Assembly: GCA_964489245.1 (NCBI GenBank)
Contig: CAZAXU010000009.1
Coordinates: 1-52,045 of the forward strand
Direction: 5' to 3'
Source: CAZAXU01 sp964489245
Lineage (GTDB): Bacteria; Bacteroidota; Bacteroidia; Flavobacteriales; Flavobacteriaceae
Length of the DNA stretch: 52,045 nt
Shown here: positions 1 to 7,173 of the stretch, piece after piece
How the letters are laid out: every line of letters begins with the position of its first letter
How positions within the stretch are numbered: the stretch's first letter is position 1
The notes under the pieces: generated by a model
The model's input: only the letters and a program-made list of their open reading frames with translations
Told to the model about the DNA's origin: nothing
Database searches by the model: none
Position numbers and translations under genes: made by a program

Positions 1-218
1 GGCAAAAGAACTTCTTAAATCTACAATCGTTAATCTTCAATCTACTAATCGCTTCGTTCAACTTTTCACTTTCAACTTTACAAACTTTATTTGGCATTGT
101 GTTCAGCTGAAGTTTCTCAGATGTTCTTTTAAGAATTTGTTTTTAAATTTTAGCCTGAACCGACCAAGTCTGAGATATAAAAAAAAATCGTATTTTTGTT
201 TGCAATACAAATAAAAAT
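1..218. other. Upstream non-coding stretch
   Basis: No convincing gene is seen. The first 150 bases are low-complexity and quasi-repetitive (variants of caactttcaacttt). The opening bases ggcaaaagaacttcttaaat recur almost exactly near 19209 in another intergenic region, which suggests decayed dispersed filler. The distal part carries the promoter of the following gene. Confidence 0.5.
191..198 (+). promoter_or_regulatory. Bacteroidota -7 element (TATTTTTG)
   Basis: TATTTTTG fits the Bacteroidota -7 consensus TAnnTTTG and lies 20 bases before the start codon at 219, leaving a short leader. No Shine-Dalgarno sequence is visible, as is usual in this phylum. Confidence 0.55.
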
Positions 219-983
219 ATGCTTGAGAAATATATCAAAGAAGAAGGAGGCTTCAGATATCTTGAAAAAGGAGAAGGCACGCCAATTGTCATTTTGCATG
301 GCATCATGGGAGGCTTGAGCAATTTTGATCAGGTGATTCAGCATTTTTCCAAAAATTATAGGGTTTTGTTGCCCGAACTGCCAATTTATTCTTTTCCGCT
401 ACTAAAAACCAGTGTCAAGGGTTTTGCAAAATATTTACACGATTTTTATGTCTTTAAGAAAATTGATAAAGCCATTTTGCTGGGAAATTCTTTGGGCGGG
501 CATGTGACATTATATTTTACAAACAAAAACCCTGAAAATGTCGAGGCAATGGTGCTCACCGGAAGCAGCGGTCTATATGAAAAAAGTATGGGAGATTCTT
601 ATCCTAAGCGTAAAAACTACGAATATATCAAAAGAAAAGCCCAAGAAGTTTTTCACGATCCCAGAGTGGCCACCAAAGAACTGGTTGACGAAGTTTTTGA
701 AGTGGTCAATAACAGAATGAAAGTGATTCGCACTTTGGCTTTGGCAAAAAGTGCCATCCGGCACAATATGGCAAAAGATTTGCCGCAGATGAAACTGCCC
801 ACTTGCTTGATATGGGGAAAACAAGACAAAGTGACCCCGCCGGAAGTTGCTGAAGAATTTCATAAGCTCCTGTCTGATTCAGACTTATTTTGGATGGACA
901 ACTGCGGGCATGCACCCATGATGGAACACTCGGAAGAATTTATCAGAATTATGGACGCTTGGCTGAAGCAAAGAGGCTTGTGA
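219..983 (+). CDS. Alpha/beta hydrolase
   Basis: A 254-residue cytoplasmic protein with no signal peptide. The HG oxyanion turn is at residues 27-28 (HGIMGG), the nucleophile elbow is GNSLGG with Ser91, and the other likely triad members are Asp203 (WGKQDKV) and His231 (CGHAP). The length and motif spacing match ordinary alpha/beta hydrolase fold esterases or C-C hydrolases. The substrate cannot be read from the sequence. It is a single-gene unit with its own promoter, convergent with the minus-strand genes that follow. The family assignment is firm and the reaction is unknown. Confidence 0.85.
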   Translation: MLEKYIKEEGGFRYLEKGEGTPIVILHGIMGGLSNFDQVIQHFSKNYRVLLPELPIYSFPLLKTSVKGFAKYLHDFYVFKKIDKAILLGNSLGGHVTLYFTNKNPENVEAMVLTGSSGLYEKSMGDSYPKRKNYEYIKRKAQEVFHDPRVATKELVDEVFEVVNNRMKVIRTLALAKSAIRHNMAKDLPQMKLPTCLIWGKQDKVTPPEVAEEFHKLLSDSDLFWMDNCGHAPMMEHSEEFIRIMDAWLKQRGL

Positions 984-1017
984 ATATAAAGTTCAAAAGT
1001 TTATAAAGCTCATCTGT

Positions 1018-2691
1018 CTAATTCAACAACTCGGCAATCTTATCGGGTTGGTGTTTCTCAATATCAATCACTTTGATGTTTGAGTGTTGCCACAAGCGCA
1101 GAACATCTTCCAGAATTCTTTTTCTGACCACCCAAATCATATTGAGATTTTGATGTTCCATTGCTTTTTCAATGGCATCAAACCAGCCTTTTCCTTTGAG
1201 TTCCATATAGCCGATTTCGTCAATGACCAATAATTGGCAGTTTTTCAAATCTTCGGTCAAAGCATTTCTGCCAAACCTAAGCCCTTTTTCAGAAAAGTAG
1301 AATCGTCCGATTTTTTTAGCATTTTCAAGAGGCTTTTGGCTGCACAAAAATTGTTTTTCTCCGGTTTTAATGTTTTCAATATCAAAGCCGTATCGTTCAT
1401 TGTTCCGATCAAAACCATGAGCAATAATGCCGTTAATCCGATAGTCCGATTTTTGTTTTTTGAGTGCCGCAATCACTTTTTTCAGAAATGTGGTTTTTCC
1501 GCTTCGGGTGTTGCCCGAGATGATATAGATGACATTTTTTTGTTTCAGATGCAATTGAAATTCTTTGAATAGTAAATCTGATAGTCCTACTGATTTTCTT
1601 AGAATCCCAAACGGATTGAAAAAGCTTTTTTTGTCAACAGCCAAATTTTTCAAGATAAAAGGCACGGCAGAAGTTGCCAAACCTAAAGTGGCGTATAGCT
1701 GAGAATATCCTCGTTTGTATAGCAAGGCTTTTACCAACGGATTTTTCAGCTCTATGCTGATTGCCGTGAAGATGGATACCACCAAAATGGCTCGTAGAAT
1801 CATTTTGAGTCCGACAACTAATCCTGCCATCTTATTGTCCCACAGAAATATTGCCATGGCAATAATGATGAGAAGTTGTATCCAAAATAAAGGCTTTGCC
1901 AATCTGCGCAAAGATTTTCCATATCGTTTGATGATAAAAGCAAGATAGAACAAGATAGGAGGGAACACAAATTGAACGGAATAGTATTCCAAAGCAAACA
2001 GAGCAAGAACCAAAACAATGAGATGCAGAAAAATATATTCGGACTGATATTTGAAATTATGAATATCAAATAGACTGTTTTTTACTTCCCATTTTTCATG
2101 GATTTCCATTTGAGCGGATGCCGGTTTTGTCAAAGATTTTCCAATTTTTATCCCGATGAATCCTGCCAGAATTCCCAAGAAAGTATAGGCCAGCACAACC
2201 ATTACAAGCAGTTGATTCAAAGGCAAATTGATATGTGTGGATTTTAGCAGAACAAAATACAGATTTTCCAGAATTTTCACAATATCAAATCCGTATATCA
2301 GAATGATACTGACCACTTTATGAATAATAGCACTGAACATGGCAAGTATGCCGGCAAAGGCAAAAGCAAATAGATTTCTCTTGAATAAATTAATGGAAAT
2401 TTGAAATAGAATTGCCTCAATCAAGATGCCGATCAACGGACCTAAGATAACTGAAGTGGGCATCAATGAGCGCATCAGTGCGGCAATCAGACCGGCTTTC
2501 AGAAACAGGTTTTTATCATTCCATTTATAAGAAAAAGAAATGAGCAGAACAATGGCGGAAAAAGTTAGGAATGTTCCGGCAAAAGGCAATCTGAGACTGT
2601 GAAAAAAACCACCGAAAACAATTTCAAAAGAAGCCCAAATGCTTCCTATAACAGCGGCTTTTAGCCAAATTTCTTGTTGTTTAGTTTTCAT
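1018..2691 (-). CDS. ECF-like membrane protein fused to a THEP1-family NTPase
   Basis: 557 residues in three parts. Residues 1-185 are strongly hydrophobic and resemble an ECF transporter S component. Residues 215-350 form a second membrane block resembling an EcfT/CbiQ T component, with an RG pair at 327-328. Residues 385-557 are a THEP1-type nucleoside triphosphatase with Walker A GNTRSGKT (393-400) and a Walker-B-like LLVIDEIG. The NTPase is not an ABC ATPase, because no LSGGQ signature is present. The gene overlaps mobA by 11 bases, so the two are probably co-translated; this hints at a role in molybdate or pterin handling for the Mo enzyme nearby. The NTPase call is good; the transporter reading is inference. 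Confidence 0.7.
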   Translation of the reverse strand: MKTKQQEIWLKAAVIGSIWASFEIVFGGFFHSLRLPFAGTFLTFSAIVLLISFSYKWNDKNLFLKAGLIAALMRSLMPTSVILGPLIGILIEAILFQISINLFKRNLFAFAFAGILAMFSAIIHKVVSIILIYGFDIVKILENLYFVLLKSTHINLPLNQLLVMVVLAYTFLGILAGFIGIKIGKSLTKPASAQMEIHEKWEVKNSLFDIHNFKYQSEYIFLHLIVLVLALFALEYYSVQFVFPPILFYLAFIIKRYGKSLRRLAKPLFWIQLLIIIAMAIFLWDNKMAGLVVGLKMILRAILVVSIFTAISIELKNPLVKALLYKRGYSQLYATLGLATSAVPFILKNLAVDKKSFFNPFGILRKSVGLSDLLFKEFQLHLKQKNVIYIISGNTRSGKTTFLKKVIAALKKQKSDYRINGIIAHGFDRNNERYGFDIENIKTGEKQFLCSQKPLENAKKIGRFYFSEKGLRFGRNALTEDLKNCQLLVIDEIGYMELKGKGWFDAIEKAMEHQNLNMIWVVRKRILEDVLRLWQHSNIKVIDIEKHQPDKIAELLN

Positions 2692-3244
2692 GTTGCTGTT
2701 GGATGGTTTTCAAATCTTCTGTTGTGTTGATGTTGGCAAATAACGACTCGAATTTATTGCCGTCTATAAGATTTACAGCTGACTTTTGTAATAAAATGCG
2801 TAATTTATAATTTTTATTCTCAATTTGTTTTTCCAGAACAGGAAGAAGCTTTTTGTCATAGATTCCCACCAGCATTTGCGTTTTGTTTTTGGTTTGAAAA
2901 ACGTTGATAAGTTTGTCTTTTTGATAGTGTTGCATCAGATATTCAATCACCTCCGTATTGAGCAAAGGCATATCAGCCGGAACGATGAGTAGTTGTGCTG
3001 TCTCGATTTGTTTCAGCATGCTATAAATGCCGCCCATCGGACCAATATCTTTGATTTCATCTTTGAGTATGGGATAGCGGCTTGATATATCTTGGTTGCT
3101 GTTAATGAAGATCTGATCGGTGAAATGCTCAAGCAAATCAGTAGCACGTTGCAAAAAAGTTTTTTGTTGAAAGAGAATTGACAGTTTATCAAATCCCATC
3201 CGTTTGCTTTTTCCTCCTGCAATGACAGCTCCTGTGATTTTCAT
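2681..3244 (-). CDS. mobA: Molybdenum cofactor guanylyltransferase MobA
   Basis: MobA attaches GMP to molybdopterin to form the bis-MGD cofactor of DMSO-reductase-family enzymes such as the PsrA-like protein encoded at 8706-10973. The N-terminal nucleotide-binding motif AGGKSKRMGFDK, the GPMGGI segment and the metal-binding PADMPLL motif are all present, and about 187 residues is a normal length. I start at 3244 (MKITGAVIAGG) rather than the ATG at 3259, because a good -7 element (TAACTTTG on the minus strand) covers 3259-3266 and would place transcription start inside the longer reading. The 3' end overlaps the membrane-NTPase gene. Confidence 0.88.
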   Translation of the reverse strand: MKITGAVIAGGKSKRMGFDKLSILFQQKTFLQRATDLLEHFTDQIFINSNQDISSRYPILKDEIKDIGPMGGIYSMLKQIETAQLLIVPADMPLLNTEVIEYLMQHYQKDKLINVFQTKNKTQMLVGIYDKKLLPVLEKQIENKNYKLRILLQKSAVNLIDGNKFESLFANINTTEDLKTIQQQHEN

Positions 3245-3258
3245 GTTTTGATTTTGCA

Positions 3259-3266
3259 CAAAGTTA
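3259..3266 (-). promoter_or_regulatory. -7 element of mobA (TAACTTTG)
   Basis: On the minus strand the bases read TAACTTTG, matching TAnnTTTG. The transcription start is expected near 3252, just before the preferred mobA start codon at 3244. Confidence 0.5.
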
Positions 3267-3289
3267 AATAAAACTTATAGGCGAACCCA

Positions 3290-3327
3290 AAAAAAACTCT
3301 CTAAAATTGTTTTAGAGAGTTTTTTTG
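3290..3327. terminator. Bidirectional intrinsic terminator
   Basis: An 11-bp perfect stem (actctctaaaa / ttttagagagt, 3296-3320) with a 3-base loop is flanked by an A run on the left and a T run on the right. It ends the minus-strand sulfur operon just after the tailed rhodanese gene and separates it from mobA. Confidence 0.85.
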
Positions 3328-3340
3328 AATCTGTTTTTTC

Positions 3341-3376
3341 CTATCCACATCCGCCGGAAACTTCTTTTTTCTTGCG
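3341..3376 (-). repeat. Tail-coding repeat, copy A
   Basis: This encodes KRKKKEVSGGCG plus the TAG stop of the double-rhodanese lipoprotein. It is base-for-base nearly identical to 4578-4613 and differs at very few positions from 5214-5249, including synonymous sites, although the upstream domains have diverged strongly. Confidence 0.8.
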
Positions 3377-4510
3377 CTTTTTGATGGGAGTTTTGGGTGC
3401 TGCGCTTTTCTTTGGAGAAAGTGCTACAATTTTATTGTTGGTTCTCTTTTTTCCTTCAATTACCGGAAAATCATTGATAACATTGCTGACATCAGTAGTC
3501 CATTCCTGTTTTTTCCACAAATCAAACATAAAAGAACTGGCGCCGAACATCAAGTTTTTTGCGCTATAGCCGAGCATGTTTAAATATGCTGTTGCATTTC
3601 CTCCGGTATGTCCGGTTTTGCAATAGACTACCACGGTTTTATCCGTAGGCAGTTGAGTCAGTTTTTGATCTGGGCTCAAATCTTTTCTGGAGGTGTATAA
3701 TTCGGCATTTTTGATGTGTGCCACATAATATTTCGCTTTATTGAGGTAGAAAATCGGATAGTATTTGTCGGGATTATTTTTATAATCCGGAAAAAATTCA
3801 TCTGCTTTCAATAAAAAATCAGGTCTTTTTTGTGCCAATAACTTCTGTGCTCTTTCTCCAATCAAAGTTGCAGGGAGTTTTGATGCCAACTTGGGCAATT
3901 TTTTCAAATCAATTGATTGATTGTGAATGACTTCGTGCTTTTCTGTTGAAATTTTCTTTTTTTCATTGCCGGCTCTTGCAAGCATTTCGGGATATCTGTT
4001 TCCATATCCTTTTTTCATGATATCCGAAAATTTTGAATTCCATCCTGCCATACCGTAGAGCATCACGTAGGTATTGTCAAATCCTGCATATCGTGTGATG
4101 CCTGTCACATAAGATGCCATTTGTCCGGAATAGCAGATAAATATCACTTTTTCATAGGCAGCGGCTTTCTTTTTGTTTTTAAGAAAGTCAATCACTTTGT
4201 CTTTGGATACGTTATAAGCACCGTTGATGTGTCCGGCGGCGTAGGCTTCAGGACTACGAATATCGATTAACAGCCAATCGTTTAGGTGAGACAAAACATC
4301 TGCCGGTTTAACAATTGGCGGAAATTTTTTGGAATTGATAAAATTTCCGTTTTCATAATAAATCTCTGCCAATGTTTTTGATTCTCTTTGACGAATCAGA
4401 TTTTCAAAATTAGCTTCTTTTCCAACAGACTTGTGCTTTAAACCGGTTTGTTTACAAGCATTCAAGCCCGTCAGGATTATTAGGATTAATGTATATTTTA
4501 GTATTTTCAT
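3341..4510 (-). CDS. Double-rhodanese lipoprotein with C-terminal SGGCG tail
   Basis: 389 residues. The signal peptide ends in a lipobox (LNAC, Cys19), so the protein should be a lipoprotein on the outer face of the inner membrane or in the outer membrane. Two rhodanese domains follow, each with a catalytic loop: CYSGQM at Cys126 and CKTGHT at Cys297. A linker rich in Lys, Pro and Ala leads to a terminal PIKKRKKKEVSGGCG, with the penultimate Cys388. The body is clearly related to the tail-less double rhodanese at 12608-13654. It is the last gene of the Psr-YedE-rhodanese operon and the only tailed member that keeps rhodanese cysteines. I infer a periplasmic sulfane-sulfur transferase and carrier. 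Confidence 0.85.
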   Translation of the reverse strand: MKILKYTLILIILTGLNACKQTGLKHKSVGKEANFENLIRQRESKTLAEIYYENGNFINSKKFPPIVKPADVLSHLNDWLLIDIRSPEAYAAGHINGAYNVSKDKVIDFLKNKKKAAAYEKVIFICYSGQMASYVTGITRYAGFDNTYVMLYGMAGWNSKFSDIMKKGYGNRYPEMLARAGNEKKKISTEKHEVIHNQSIDLKKLPKLASKLPATLIGERAQKLLAQKRPDFLLKADEFFPDYKNNPDKYYPIFYLNKAKYYVAHIKNAELYTSRKDLSPDQKLTQLPTDKTVVVYCKTGHTGGNATAYLNMLGYSAKNLMFGASSFMFDLWKKQEWTTDVSNVINDFPVIEGKKRTNNKIVALSPKKSAAPKTPIKKRKKKEVSGGCG

Positions 4511-4577
4511 TTGAAATAATTTTATTTTAACTATTCATTATCAGTCGATAGCAACTACCAACTCTGAACTATAGAAC

Positions 4578-4613
4578 CTATCCACATCCGCCGGAAACTT
4601 CTTTTTTCTTGCG
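4578..4613 (-). repeat. Tail-coding repeat, copy B
   Basis: The middle copy of the tail-coding segment, including the TAG stop. It matches copy A (3341-3376) almost completely, and shares the tttcacaat extension with copy C (5214-5249). Confidence 0.8.
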
Positions 4614-5168
4614 TTTCACAATAGGTTTTCCCGGAGCTTTTGCTTTGACAGCTTTGCCGGGAGCAGCTCCCGAACGGCTTTTTATTTCGTTCACCACTTG
4701 TTGATAGTCAACCAAAGGAATTTCATCGTTATAAATGCCGCTATAGATAGCATAATTATTCAAAATCTTGTTTTTGATATAATCATATCCACCCAGTGCA
4801 ACATAGAATTTCCCTTTTTTGAAATGTCCCGACATCAATGCCATCAATCGAGGAGAGGAAGAATCCTCACCATAAATAATCAGTACATCATCTTTATTAA
4901 TTTTGTTGAAATATTTATCATTAAAGAAATTTTTCATCGGAACATTGATAGCATTAGGCAAATGTCCTACGGCATATTTATGAGGCGTTCTGATGTCGAT
5001 GAACTGAACACCTTTCAAATTTTTGCTGTATAACAAGTCTGCCAATTGCTCGTTTGAGATGGCATTTGCTTTGCAATTTTGGTTGATATCCGATTGTGTG
5101 ATGCCTTGCTTGGTGTTACAAGAACTCATCAAAATCAATCCAATTAGTCCTATTAATATTTTTTTCAT
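4578..5168 (-). CDS. Rhodanese-fold lipoprotein lacking the catalytic Cys, with SGGCG tail
   Basis: 196 residues. The lipobox is MSSC (Cys17). One rhodanese-like domain spans about residues 36-130 and is recognisable from FIDIRTPHKYAVGHLPNAI. The position of the active-site cysteine is Gly100 in a serine-rich loop (YGEDSSSP), so classical persulfide chemistry in the domain is not expected. A Lys/Ala/Pro/Gly-rich linker ends in PIVKRKKKEVSGGCG. After lipidation the only cysteines left are Cys32 and tail Cys195. It sits between two other tailed rhodanese genes in the same operon. I infer that the domain serves as a docking scaffold and the tail cysteine is the working thiol; the exact role is unknown. 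Confidence 0.8.
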   Translation of the reverse strand: MKKILIGLIGLILMSSCNTKQGITQSDINQNCKANAISNEQLADLLYSKNLKGVQFIDIRTPHKYAVGHLPNAINVPMKNFFNDKYFNKINKDDVLIIYGEDSSSPRLMALMSGHFKKGKFYVALGGYDYIKNKILNNYAIYSGIYNDEIPLVDYQQVVNEIKSRSGAAPGKAVKAKAPGKPIVKRKKKEVSGGCG

Positions 5169-5213
5169 TTATTTTGATTTTTGTTTTTTATCAGTCTATA
5201 AATTTTTAATCCA

Positions 5214-5249
5214 TTATCCGCATCCGCCGGAAACTTCTTTTTTCTTGCG
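5214..5249 (-). repeat. Tail-coding repeat, copy C
   Basis: The third copy of the tail-coding segment. It differs from copies A and B by a synonymous change in the tail cysteine codon region and by a TAA rather than TAG stop. The shared bases continue upstream into the PIV codons shared with copy B. Confidence 0.75.
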
Positions 5250-5846
5250 TTTCACAATGGGTTTGCTTGGAGCCTTTGGTTTAGAACTACTGCCGGAATT
5301 GCCGATTACTTGCGCTCCCGTGAAATAAATAGAAGCGCCTTTCCTGAACAGATATTGCTTTTCCAATTTGGCTGTCAGTTCGTCGTCTGCAGGTTTTCGT
5401 GGCTTGATGATGGTTTTATACCATTCATTTAGTCCGCCTTTCATTACCTTATTGCCTTTATAGTCATAACTGCGGAGTGTGAGCCATGCCTGATCTGCCA
5501 AGCTACTTCCGTTTGAAAATAAGACGGTTGTATAGATGTCTTGGTCAAAATATCCGGCATTTTCTTCGTCCATAATTTTTTCAAAAGGAATATTAATAGC
5601 TCCTTCAATGGTGAATTTCTTATATTCTTTGGGAGATCTAACATCCACAAGAATATAACCGGGATCATTTTCCATGATGGCTTTTGCCACCTCGTCTGTG
5701 GAAACATACCTTCCCTGTTTATTGACTTCGTGAAGCAGCTCTTTTTTGCCCATAATATGCTGTAAAGGCGCCGTGTTGGGGAGAAACATTGTAATGAATG
5801 CTCCAACCAACAATGCTGCCATGATTAAAATTTCTCTTCTTTTCAT
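5214..5846 (-). CDS. Membrane-anchored rhodanese-fold protein lacking the catalytic Cys, with SGGCG tail
   Basis: 210 residues. An uncleaved-looking N-terminal membrane segment (about residues 5-24, no lipobox Cys) anchors a rhodanese-like domain (LVDVRSPKEYKKFTIEGAI). The catalytic cysteine position is Ser111 (LFSNGSSLADQ). The Ser/Lys/Pro linker ends in PIVKRKKKEVSGGCG. The penultimate tail residue is the only cysteine in the whole protein, which argues that the tail is the functional thiol. It is the first of the three tailed genes, 144 bases after the YeeE/YedE half-gene and probably in the same transcript. Orientation is presumably periplasmic. Confidence 0.8.
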   Translation of the reverse strand: MKRREILIMAALLVGAFITMFLPNTAPLQHIMGKKELLHEVNKQGRYVSTDEVAKAIMENDPGYILVDVRSPKEYKKFTIEGAINIPFEKIMDEENAGYFDQDIYTTVLFSNGSSLADQAWLTLRSYDYKGNKVMKGGLNEWYKTIIKPRKPADDELTAKLEKQYLFRKGASIYFTGAQVIGNSGSSSKPKAPSKPIVKRKKKEVSGGCG

Positions 5847-5864
5847 TTTTTTGATGTTTATTTG

Positions 5865-5898
5865 TTTATTCGTTGGTCTGCTTTATTCGTTGATCTGC
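5865..5898. repeat. 17-bp tandem duplication
   Basis: Two adjacent 17-base units (tttattcgttggtctgc, then the same with one G to A change) lie in the 144-base spacer between the YeeE/YedE half-gene and the first tailed rhodanese. Function is unknown; it may simply be slippage in a leader region. Confidence 0.5.
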
Positions 5899-5990
5899 CA
5901 TTTTTATTATTTATAGGACTTTTCTTCCAAATTAAATTTCATGAACTCTCAACTTTAATAAACGCCCAACGCTACGAACTTTCAACTAAT

Positions 5991-6611
5991 TTAAATTCCT
6001 AAATCATCTATATCATCTTGATCCATTTTCTTTTTCCAAGCGTCTTGCCATTTTTGGAAAACAAAAAACGTGATGACGGCTATTACCGTGAAAATAAATA
6101 TGAACACACCTTCGTTGATTCCCATCCATTCAGTGATATTCACTTTGCCCATATTTCCTGCTTTTCTCAAGCCTTCAAAAATGCTCTCATAAGAGAAAAT
6201 GAATCCAAAGATTCCCAGCAAAACACCGACGATGAACACAATGGCATCAATTTTTCCGGTAGCAGCAGCAGAAAGACTCGTTCCCGGACAAAATCCTCCA
6301 ATAATAAATCCTAAGCCCATAATGGCGCCGCCAACCAAGGTCGGAATCCAGAATGTTTTAGGAAAGAATGTTTGTGTGATATCTATCCAGCCTGCATAAT
6401 GCATGAAAAACAGACCTATGGTTGCAGTTAATGCAGCGGTGAAAAACACTTTGATAACCGTTGCGTCATAGCCATAAAAAACACCGGCTAATTTTCTTGT
6501 ATTTGTGAATCCTGATGCTTCTAAAAGAAAGCCAAAACCAATTCCGATTAAAAAACCGATGAGTAGGTTAAATTCAGGATTTAAAAGTTCTTGTGGATAT
6601 AATGGTCCCAT
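5991..6611 (-). CDS. YeeE/YedE family sulfur transporter, C-terminal-type half
   Basis: 206 residues with about five membrane segments. The Sulf_transp (YeeE/YedE) signature GGFCPGTSLSAAATG carries the conserved cysteine, Cys108. In the family, such cysteines pass thiosulfate or another sulfur species across the inner membrane. It lies 6 bases after the companion half-gene at 6618-7166; together they equal one full-length TsuA/YeeE-type protein. Its position directly before rhodanese-fold carriers suggests that sulfur is handed between them. The family is firm; the transported species is not known. Confidence 0.85.
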   Translation of the reverse strand: MGPLYPQELLNPEFNLLIGFLIGIGFGFLLEASGFTNTRKLAGVFYGYDATVIKVFFTAALTATIGLFFMHYAGWIDITQTFFPKTFWIPTLVGGAIMGLGFIIGGFCPGTSLSAAATGKIDAIVFIVGVLLGIFGFIFSYESIFEGLRKAGNMGKVNITEWMGINEGVFIFIFTVIAVITFFVFQKWQDAWKKKMDQDDIDDLGI

Positions 6612-6617
6612 AATTTT

Positions 6618-7166
6618 TTATTTATTAGTTTTAATCCATAATTTCTTGAAAATAAAGGCAAATATAAATCCGAAGCCGAAAATGGCTGCCAGACCTATAT
6701 AACCGGATAGGGAGTTTACTGCCATTCCTGACAATACCAGCCCTGAGGTACATCCTCTGCCGAGTTGTGTGCCTATTCCCCAAATGATTCCACCTGCCAA
6801 AGCCAAGTATAATCTCTTTTTGTTGGTGATGTGGGGAGCTTTTCCGACCACAAATTTCAATCTGCCGAAAAGTGCAGCAGAAATCATAGCGCCAAAGATA
6901 ACGCCCAACAGTTCATAAACCAGCCAAGAGTGTGAAGGGTTGTGTCCTTCTGCAACATGATGGGCTGTATAGGCATTTCCTTGGGCATATTCAGGCGCTA
7001 CAACGTTGATTGACTTTATGGCAATATCTCTGAATCCACCGCTGGAACCTAAACCTTCTCCGGCAAAATAATATGCGGCGATAATCAGCAATCCCAGTAG
7101 GAATCCGGCCACATAGGCATTCATATATTTATTTCTTTTTGTATTCATTTCTACAATTTTTTTCAT
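6618..7166 (-). CDS. YeeE/YedE family sulfur transporter, N-terminal-type half
   Basis: 182 residues with a hydrophobic N-terminus after a short basic leader, and about four membrane segments. The motif TQLGRGCTSGLVLSG contains Cys139, the counterpart of the cysteine in the other half. A His-rich segment (TAHHVAEGHNPSHS, residues 67-80) lies in a loop. The gene follows the NrfD-like subunit gene by only 7 bases and precedes the second half by 6, so the genes form one operon. The split into two half-size proteins is common in the family and implies a heterodimeric channel. Confidence 0.85.
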   Translation of the reverse strand: MKKIVEMNTKRNKYMNAYVAGFLLGLLIIAAYYFAGEGLGSSGGFRDIAIKSINVVAPEYAQGNAYTAHHVAEGHNPSHSWLVYELLGVIFGAMISAALFGRLKFVVGKAPHITNKKRLYLALAGGIIWGIGTQLGRGCTSGLVLSGMAVNSLSGYIGLAAIFGFGFIFAFIFKKLWIKTNK

Positions 7167-7173
7167 TAATTAA

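Noticed and set aside
3341..5846. The tail as a protein-sorting signal (T9SS, PEP-CTERM, GlyGly-CTERM, MYXO-CTERM)
   Set aside because: There is no C-terminal membrane helix and no beta-sandwich sorting domain, and two of the proteins are already lipoproteins; not fully excluded.
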